This document shows, one piece after another, positions 56,650-64,000 of a stretch of 64,000 bases of DNA. The position numbers and the translations under genes were made by a program. The notes under the pieces were generated by a model, which saw only the letters and a list, made by a program, of their open reading frames with translations, ran no database searches and was not told the origin of the DNA. Within the stretch, counting starts at the first letter, position 1; each line of letters starts with the position of its first letter. Source of the DNA: Pseudoneurospora amorphoporcata (Eukaryota > Ascomycota > Sordariomycetes > Sordariales > Sordariaceae). The stretch lies in the NCBI GenBank assembly GCA_033297205.1, contig MU859217.1:1-64000 (forward strand), given 5' to 3'.

Positions 56650-57932
56650 TTGTGAGGTGGGCTGGCCTAGTTCGTTTGAGGTTCTGGCTATCAGGTCGTC
56701 CACGGCTGGTTGAGAGTGTTGATGTTTACCGTCTGGTTTGTGGTCTATAGATTTTGGATTTCAGCCACTTGGATGCCATCTTGTCCGGTTATATATGTAG
56801 CAGTTTGGACCTCACGACTACCGGAGCACCATCGAAATGATCTCAAGAGGGCTTTCAGGTTGTTGACAATCCAGCTCCTGTAATTGTCCCTGTGCACACT
56901 CAATATTTAGATTGGTTTCTGAATGTCTGAAGTTATCATGTACTGTTGTCATGATAAAGCAGACGGCAACATAGCATACAAGCTAATACTGGTTTGTTCG
57001 TTAGCTCGGTACTCTTAACATAACTGGACGAGATCGATCCTGAACTGTCCCAAACCTTACAAAGACAAGATGTAATGGCTAGTTATAGATCAGAAAGGCG
57101 TTAAGAAGATTCAATATGGCATATCGAACTTCCAAAGCGGCATATTGTCATGGTTATAGAGCAAAACGGTTCAATCAGATTTGGTAGGTAGCGCCCAAGA
57201 AAATTGACGCGAGGTAACGACCTAAGGTAACAAACAAACCCGTATTGGACTGTAAAGCAGATGACGATGCAGCATGCCTGCTTCCGCTCTCACGCACAAG
57301 TCGAACATGGCACAAAGAACAGGCTGTTTGTTCCCCAGCTCGGAGTCTGCTCTGAAAACCAAGCTTCATTTCGCACTGATGCGTTGGTGTTTGGCAGAAG
57401 CCACAAAGTGAAAGTGGAAGCAGAGGCTCATTCATGGCAGTGCGTAGGAGGGAGCCTATAGAACACACGCGTTCTGCACTGCCTAGCTCGTTTGCTGCCT
57501 AGCACGATGATAGAAGTGTAGTCTAAAGCGGAGAATTTCCCGTCTAAGCCATGGGTGGCAGCTGTCGCTCTCTGCCGGCGGCAGCCGCTGGTTGTCTGAT
57601 TGGTACAACCTGTTTCGGGACAGCTGCGCTGAATGGGGAGATAAACGCCAAGGAAGCCCACACCAGGCACCCCATTGCCTCTTTTCATTCAACACGAACG
57701 AAAGGACAATCAATCATTGGAGTCACTGTCATACAACATGATGCCCGAAGGAAACAGCTATATAATGACCGCGCTCGATGTCCTGTCTCAATTTATCTCC
57801 AGTCAGACTCTCTCACCTCCCCATCTTTTCATGCTGCTATCATCCTTCCCTCCCTAGCTGATCCCCTCCACAACACGGCATCACAAACAACAATACCCCA
57901 TACAATCACTTCAACTTCCACCCCATCACACC
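56650..57932. promoter_or_regulatory. Divergent intergenic region upstream of the VIT/VWA gene
   Basis: 1.3 kb between divergent genes. No named operator recognised. Frames on both strands near 57175-57713 are judged non-coding. The last 120 bases are rich in CA and CT, as in leaders. Confidence 0.45.
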
Positions 57933-60900
57933 ATGTTCGGACGAATGTATGGTCATGCTAGCCATGGCCATGTCACTGGTCTTTACTACACCGAACCGCT
58001 CAATGAATGGCATCTCCAACGACGCTATCTCCCCCACCTAGAACTCTCCGTCTACACGCACATTGTAGGCTCATCAAGCAGAACCACTCTGACACAGACC
58101 TATGTCAACCCTTTTGTTGAAAAGAGTATCCCAGAACTGAGATACACCTTCCCGCTGTATGATGGCGTCTCCGTCGTTGGTTTCGTCTGCACCATCAACG
58201 GCGACAGAGTGATAAGAGGAGTAGTCAAAGAAAAGTCCCAAGCTAGGAAAGTGTACCAGGAAGCTGTCGACCGAGGCGAAACTGCTGGCCTGTTGGAACA
58301 GCTTCCCAATGCCAGTGATGTCTTCACCACCACTGTTGGCAACGTCCCTTCTGGCGCTTCTCTCAAGGTGGAGATCACATATCTGGGCGAGCTAAAGAAT
58401 GACGCCGGAGTGGATGGAATCCGCTACACCATCCCAACCTCTGTTGCTCCTCGCTACGGTGATTTCCCCGGTACCCTTCTCGATGCTCCCCAAGCCGTTA
58501 CCAAGTCTGGTATCCAGATCACTGTCGATGTTGAGACGCCGAATGGCTCAAACATCAAGAGCATCCAGTCCCCGTCCCACCCCATCTCTGTCACCATCGG
58601 CAACACCTCCTCTGGAGCAGCTGCCGGCACTGATGTGTCACTGCAGAAAGCCTCCGCTACCCTTGCCCTTGGCACCGCAGAGCTAGCCCAGGATTTCATC
58701 CTCCAGGTGGTTGCCACCAACACAGGCAATCCGATTGCCCTGCTCGAAACACACCCTGATATTCCCCAGCAGCGGGCCTTGATGGCGACACTGGTGCCAA
58801 AGTTCAATCTGCCCTCGTCACGCCCCGAGATCGTCTTTGTCTGTGACCGCTCTGGCTCCATGGGCGGTGCTCGAATCGAAGGCCTCAAGTCTGCTCTTCG
58901 GATTTTCCTCAAGTCCATCCCCGTGGGCGCCAAGTTCAATATTTGTTCATTCGGTTCAAGGCACGAGTTTCTATTTCCAGATGGCTCCCGGTCGTATGAC
59001 CAGGAGAGTCTCAGCCGAGCAATGGAATACACGAATTGGATGCAGGCCGATTTTGGAGGCACCGAGATGTATCGACCACTCGAAGCTGCGTTCGAGAAGC
59101 GCTACAAAGATATGGAACTGGAGGTCTTCTTGCTCACTGACGGCGAGATCTGGGATCAGGAACGGTTGTTCATCATGATCAACAAGAAGGTGTCGGAGTC
59201 CAAGGGCGCCATCCGCTTGTTCACCTTGGGAATTGGCAATGATGTCAGCCATGCTCTCATCGAAGGCGTCGCTCGTGCTGGCAATGCGTTTGCCCAGTCC
59301 GTTACCGATGATGAGAAGATGAACGCCAAGGTGGTTAGGATGCTCAAGGCGGGTCTGACTCCTCACATCAAGGACTACACTTTGGAGATAAAGTACGACA
59401 AGGCTTCTGAGGTGGAAGCCAAGAGCAAAAACGCGGGAGGCGATGACCTTGAAATTGACGATGACTTCGAAATCGTCGAAAAGGTCCACGACTCTTTGGC
59501 CATCCGTCTCGCCGAGGACAAGACTTCTGGCGGCGCTGACAAGCCAGCCGAGCCCGTCAAGCCGATTTCCCTCTTCAACCCCTCAGCCGTTCTCGATACC
59601 GAGATGCCCGACGCTGATATCGACACAGCTTCCGGAGGGAAGTACTCACACGTCCCCTCAGTCCCCGAGCCCAAGATCCTCCAAGCGCCATTCGCCATTC
59701 CTCCACTCTACCCTTTCATCAGGACCACCGTGTACCTACTGCTCTCCCCCGGCACGACCCAGAAAACACCCAAATCAGTCGTTCTCCGCGCCACTTCTGT
59801 CCACGGGCCTCTCGAGCTTGAGATCCCAGTTGCCGTGCTGGAACAAAAGGGCCAGACGATCCACCAGCTCGCCGCCCGCAAAGCCGTGCAGGAGCTGGAA
59901 GAGGGTCGCGGCTGGCTATACCACGCCAAGGACTCTGAGGATCCAGAGCAGAAGCTTCTCAAGGAAAAGTACGAGGGCCGCTTCTCCGATATGGTGGAGA
60001 GAGAGGCCGTCAGGTTAGGCGTCACCTTCCAGGTGGGAAGCAAGTGGTGCAGTTATGTCGCGGTGGAGAAGGACCGGACTGAGCACGAAGTGAAGCAGCA
60101 GGTTTCCGGATCTTCCTTGACTGAGGATGAGGACAGCTCTAAGTCTGAGTCTGTCAATGTCAATGTCAATAGACGAGGGGCCTCGCGCTTCCTCGCTTCC
60201 TCAGGTTCTTCAGCTGTTTCTGATGAGGTCGTTGTCAAGAAGCGAAGTATGGGAGGAAAGAGTAAGGCTTCCTTCGATGTCGATTCCCATTATTTGGCAT
60301 CTCCTGTCGGAGGAAATGCCTTTGGTCAGCTGAATGCTGCTAGGTGTTCTCTGAGATCGACTGGCGGGGGCGTCTTTGGTGCATACCAGGCTCCGCCGCC
60401 AAATTCTTCACGTCCTATGGCAAGTCTGTTTGGTGGAAGTCAGGGTAAGTCAGATTCTTCTTGTGGCATTTCGCCGTCGAGGCTGTATTCTATGCTGTCG
60501 GGTTGCCCTTCCTATCGAGTGACCATGCCTCCTCCTACTCTCTGCTGTTCTCAATCACTTTCTGGTGACACTTTTTCTGTTCCACCAAATCCTTTGGACT
60601 TTCAACGTGTCCCATTTCCTTCTACTCTCGATTCTAAAGACTTGGTTCCACTTGACTCCTTGGACTCTTTCTTTGTTCCATCTACTTCTGATTCTGATTC
60701 TGACGATATCGTTCCACCTACAGCAGTACAGATGACCCCACTTAAAGTCGTCGGGGGCGCAGCCCCAGCCTCCATATCTGCCATTAGCCTCTTCGGCGCC
60801 TCAGTCTCTCATAGTTCAGGTAGGCTTTTTGCTCTCAGCCCCTTCCGAATCAATATCCCAAGAGCTGTCAAAGCCTTTACCCGTTTCTGTTTCCAGAGTC

Positions 60901-61273
60901 CAGTTCGCTAACAAACCTCACAGAATCCACCGATGTCAAACCCGAGATGGCGACACCCCTCGAACCGCTCGAAGCCCTTGTAAACCTCCAGCAATTTGAT
61001 GGTTCCTGGTCTTGGAGTCAGCAACTGCTTGATATTTTGGGACAGTCTCAGTCGACGGAGGAGCGCTATGGAGTGTCTGTTCCAAATACAAACATCCTCG
61101 CCACAGCTTTGGTGCTGGCGTATTTGGAGGTCAAGCTGGCAGACGAAGAGGATGAATGGGAAATATTGGCTGATAAGGCTAGGGAGTGGTTGAGGAGTGA
61201 GCTTGCCAGCTCTGGCCAGCAGGGTCTCTTGTCGGTTGAGGAGTATGTGGAGAAGATTAAGCAGGCTTTGTAG
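57933..61273 (+). CDS. VIT and von Willebrand factor A domain protein
   Basis: Exons 57933-60819 and 60924-61273 encode 1078 residues. The N-terminal VIT domain (about residues 10-140) shows LSVYTHIVGSSSRTTLTQTYVNP, YTFPLYDGVSVVGFVC and VKEKSQARKVYQEAVDRGETAGLLEQ. The VWA domain (about 295-470) has the MIDAS metal site DRSGSM (D305), then KSALRIFLKSIPVGAKFNICSFGS and the Thr/Asp positions FLLTDGEIWD. A mixed region with LFNPSAVL and VVLRATSVHGPLELEIPVAVLEQKGQTIHQLAARKAVQELE follows. The last 350 residues are Ser/Asp-rich and then a helical tail, QQFDGSWSWSQQLLDILGQ and WEILADKAREWLRSEL. The architecture resembles inter-alpha-inhibitor heavy-chain and PARP4-like VIT/VWA proteins, but the pathway is unknown. 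No signal peptide is evident, so it is probably cytosolic. Donor GTAGGC and CACAG acceptor join in phase as SHSSESTDVKPE. Confidence 0.85.
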
Positions 61274-61927
61274 GGGATTGGATAATTATAAGGTCGTTTT
61301 GGATTGCTTGTTGATGGTAGAATGAGCATTTGCAGGATCAATCATCACTTTAGGTAGTTTCAAGCAGAGAGATAATTAACTCTTTTCCCTAGCGTTGTTT
61401 CCCCTGTGATAGACACCTTTACTTTGACAGTGATGTCCAACAAGTGTATCGAACAGCACAGCCAAACCTCCCCTATGCCCTTTCGTAGTCCCCCTCACGC
61501 TCAACTCTCGTAGCGACCCCTCCCGATCTCAGATCACAGATCAGCGGGAAAGGCGGCAGATCAACACTCTCCATTGACACCTACCGACATCTACAATACA
61601 ACTTAACCTCCTGCTCTCAACCTTCAACGATTGACCACATGACTCTGACTATCACCCAGCCATATACATACAGGCGCTTGGAATCTTCAATATCCCCGCC
61701 CCGCTTTCTTCCATCGTCGTCATAATACAGATCTTGAACGTCACGGTCTCATGGTTACATGCGAGCGGGCGGCCAGGCAGGCGGTGGAGTGGGAAATGCG
61801 GGAGGGTCTCACTTGGTTTTTCTAGGGAAAGGAGCCAGGGAGCCAGGTTCTAGTGCTTTTCGTAACGTAACAAAGCGAGACATTGGCATGTTAAGTCGAT
61901 GAAGGAATGGTCCACGATGTCCTTCTT
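61274..61927. other. 3' flank of the VIT/VWA gene
   Basis: No gene seen; short C/T-rich stretch at 61440-61600 without an obvious frame. Confidence 0.4.
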
Positions 61928-62278
61928 TTAGAATTTCTCAGGTTTCTGTTTCTTGGCGCGGTTGACAACGGCCTGGGCTGCAAACGTAGGTTATATAAGT
62001 CTGCCCCAATTTAGAGAGTGGAAAATGCACGTAATTTACGTTCCGTCCCCCTTGTATAAAAGTGAGATTCTTTGGTCACGCATCCACCCAGGTGGGTGTG
62101 ATTCAATTCCCTGGTTCCCATAGACGTTAGTTACATCAACGAATGAACGTGGGAAAGGGTTGTGGTGTAACAATGGACTGTAACCTTAACCTTGTTTACC
62201 TACCTTGGTGAACCGGGGTGAACGAGCTTCTTTGTTTCATTCTGCCAAAGAAGGCTTGTTGCATATACGCCGATGGAA
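61928..62278 (-). CDS. Possible two-exon micro-ORF (36 aa)
   Basis: A minus-strand ATG (62278) begins MQQAFFGRMKQRSSFTPVHQ, with a GTAGGT donor; an acceptor TTTGCAG at 61978 joins in phase to AQAVVNRAKKQKPEKF and a stop at 61928. The C-terminal exon looks like real coding sequence (basic, charged), but I do not recognise the protein, and further 5' exons may exist upstream. A competing frame (MYVKPGVPFILSIGVYATSLLWQ, from 62310) covers the same exon but does not join in phase. Treat as a candidate only. Confidence 0.25.
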
Positions 62279-63145
62279 AGAATGAACGGGACACCGGGCT
62301 TGACATACATGGGTTGAAGACTTTCCCTTGTGTGTCCCATGAAAAAAATGAATGATGCTGGGTAGAGTAGTTGAGTAGGTATCTTTTAAGTATAACACAT
62401 TGCAACCACAACCAACACCACCACAGCATCATCATCGAAGCACAACATGAACTAGGTATCACCATCCACCACAACGTGGATTTTTTTGAGGGTAGTCGCT
62501 CGCTCGCTTCTTTTCTCTATACGAGCCTGCGGTTGACCGTTTCTCGGCCGAGCTGGTTTTCGATTGACTGATTGACTGACTGCCATGGCCTTGGAAGTTC
62601 TGGAACTGACATCTCATGATCATTACAGGTTGAGATGGAATGTTTGGCCATTATGGAGGTGGTGTCCTTATTTCCCCACCAAATAGAAGACTGCACTGGA
62701 TCTCGGCAATTGGATACCTAGGTAGAAAGGAGATGCAGATCTTTAGATCCAGCGCCCGTGTGCTCATCGTAAATGGTCAGTATGTAAACTAAACCTGGTG
62801 AACGGACCCAACACCGGCGATCCTAAAAGAGTTTGGCATGTTTGGTGACACTGACGTATCCTATCTGACCGGCATTCGCATGAGTCGAGTAACCCATCTT
62901 ATGGGTTGATGCATCGCCAGTACGTAATCTATCTGAACTTGATCCAACGACATGTGCCATCCCATCATCTTCTTTAATATAAACTTAGCGGGGCCCCCTG
63001 CAAACCGATGCATATGTATCAAGGCATATACTTGACCTCCCCCAAGTTCCTTGAGTTTCCAAGAACTCAAGAACTTCCCCCTTCCTACATCCTCATCCAT
63101 CCCCGGCGACCGTCGGTGTTAACGGTCAATCGCACGAAAATCACG
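62279..63145. promoter_or_regulatory. Upstream region of the GH2 gene
   Basis: Two SYGGRG-type matches to the carbon catabolite repressor consensus lie close to the start: GCGGGG at 62988-62993 and CCCCGG at 63101-63106. An A+T-rich TTTAATATAAAC precedes them at about 62972. These fit glucose repression of a secreted glycosidase, but short motifs alone are weak. Minus-strand frames here are unsupported. Confidence 0.35.
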
Positions 63146-64000
63146 ATGGCACCCATTTCTCTCCTCTCATTGTCTCTGAGCTTGCTCACACTGACACCCC
63201 CTTCCCTCGCATCCGCCATCCGTCAAGGCGCGGCAAACCCGCCCAAGATCCCATACGGTCCCAACGGAACCGGAGCAGGAGAAAGCCAAGCGCAGCTCTA
63301 CGCCCCTCAACCCGCCCTGCTCACCACGGAATGGACTGCCTCCGTGGGCTCCGATCCCTCTAAGCACTGGGCGCAACATCCGCGCCCACAGCTGAAGCGA
63401 GACGACAAGTGGTGGCAGAGCCTCAATGGGATTTGGCGATATCAAAATGCTCACTTTGCTTCGTCGGCTTGGCTGAATATGGACCTCGAGAGTATTACTC
63501 CGGAGGTTAAAGTTGGAGGAGTAGAGGGATACGATGGCGGTGCTGATGGGGGGGTTATAGAAGAGAAGGAGACGCTGATCCCGTCTTGCATTGAGAGCGG
63601 ATTCAGTGGTTTGGCCGAGACGAACGTGACTGGGATGTATTTCAAGCGGACGCTGGAGATCCCAGACGAGTGGGTGAACGAGACTGGAAGGAGGGTGTTG
63701 ATACACTTCGAAGCAGTTGATTACGAGGCGATGATTCACGTGAATGACCACAAGCTGGGGCATAACGTAGGCGGGTATTTCCGGTTTACGGTCGATGCGA
63801 CGAACGCATTGAAGAAGGGGAAGGGGAAGAATGAGTTGCAGGTTTTGGTCCGGGATCCGACTGATGAGCTGGGCTCTTATACGCCGCATGGGAAGCAGAC
63901 GAGGACGCCATCGCATATCTTCTATACTCCATGCACGGGGATTTGGCAGTCTGTGTGGATGGAGAGTGTCCCGGGGGATAACTACATCAGTGATCTAGAT
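63146..64000 (+). CDS. Glycoside hydrolase family 2 protein, secreted, 5' part only
   Basis: The frame from ATG at 63146 stays open to the window end (285 codons), so the gene continues beyond. A hydrophobic signal peptide (MAPISLLSLSLSLLTLTPPSLASA) is followed by LYAPQPALLTTEWTASV, then the GH2 sugar-binding domain: RDDKWWQSLNGIWRYQ, IPSCIESGFSGL, GMYFKRTLEIPDEWV, RVLIHFEAVDYEAMIHVNDHKLGHNVGGYFRFTVDAT, NELQVLVRDPTDELG and THRPSHIFYTPCTGIWQSVWME-type ending (RTPSHIFYTPCTGIWQSVW). These match the N-terminal domain of GH2 beta-galactosidase/beta-glucuronidase-like enzymes. The catalytic Glu residues are outside the window, so the exact substrate is not known. Potential N-glycosylation sites (NGT, NVT, NET) fit secretion. 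Confidence 0.88.
   Translation, partial: MAPISLLSLSLSLLTLTPPSLASAIRQGAANPPKIPYGPNGTGAGESQAQLYAPQPALLTTEWTASVGSDPSKHWAQHPRPQLKRDDKWWQSLNGIWRYQNAHFASSAWLNMDLESITPEVKVGGVEGYDGGADGGVIEEKETLIPSCIESGFSGLAETNVTGMYFKRTLEIPDEWVNETGRRVLIHFEAVDYEAMIHVNDHKLGHNVGGYFRFTVDATNALKKGKGKNELQVLVRDPTDELGSYTPHGKQTRTPSHIFYTPCTGIWQSVWMESVPGDNYISDLD

Noticed and set aside
60450..60819. Extra intron in the Ser-rich part of the VIT/VWA gene (GGTAAGTCAG at about 60445)
   Set aside because: A donor-like site exists, but the frame is open throughout and no matching acceptor gave a better protein.

Overview
The window looks like nuclear DNA of a filamentous ascomycete of the Sordariales, most likely Neurospora or a close relative such as Sordaria. 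The grounds are short introns (mostly 54-110 nt) with GTAAGT/GTATGT-type donors, an encoded homologue of the 17.8 kDa respiratory complex I subunit described from Neurospora, a tRNA-Tyr with a 15-nt intron, and an A+T-rich left end that looks mutated by RIP (repeat-induced point mutation). Species assignment is inference. All products come from reading translated motifs; no database search was run.

Layout. 1-1.0 kb: A+T-rich degenerate DNA. 1.6-11.8 kb: housekeeping genes, namely NAD-dependent methylene-THF dehydrogenase (-), MMS19/Met18 (+), signal peptidase subunit SPC2 (-) divergent from ER membrane complex subunit EMC3 (+), and RNA polymerase III subunit RPC8/Rpc25 (-). 13.5-22 kb: a NUFIP1-like CCCH zinc-finger protein (+), the ER chaperone exchange factor SIL1 (-), the complex I 17.8 kDa subunit (+) and a SET-domain protein (+). 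22-27.3 kb: ribosomal protein uS19/S15 (-), a secreted GH53 galactanase (-) and a broken dehydrogenase pseudogene (-). 29.5-35.9 kb: a membrane-anchored glutaredoxin (+), a foldback repeat, an F-box-like protein (+) and a low-complexity Cys/His-tagged protein (+). 36-37 kb: two diverged LTR-like repeats just upstream of tRNA-Tyr(GTA). 37.5-48 kb: mitochondrial ribosomal protein bL21m (+), the spindle-checkpoint kinase MPS1 (-), acidic ribosomal protein P2 (-) divergent from SPT2 (+), and the 60S assembly factor NSA2 (+). 49.6-64 kb: a 61-residue Cys-rich protein (+), a PAP2/IPC-synthase-like membrane enzyme (+), a gene of unknown function with an apparent stop at codon 5 (-), a 1078-residue VIT/VWA protein (+) and the start of a secreted GH2 glycosidase (+) cut by the window end.

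Most genes are ordinary core functions: translation and ribosome assembly (uS19, P2, bL21m, NSA2, NUFIP-like, RPC8), ER protein biogenesis (SPC2, EMC3, SIL1), mitochondria, and chromosome or chromatin work (MPS1, SPT2, SET). The two secreted glycosidases fit plant-polysaccharide use. I did not find a new multi-gene system. The most unusual points are the pseudogene, whose three point lesions all fit RIP-type changes, the codon-5 stop gene, the foldback element, the LTR pair beside tRNA-Tyr, a probable GC-AG intron in the SET gene, and start codons split off by introns in NSA2 and SPT2.
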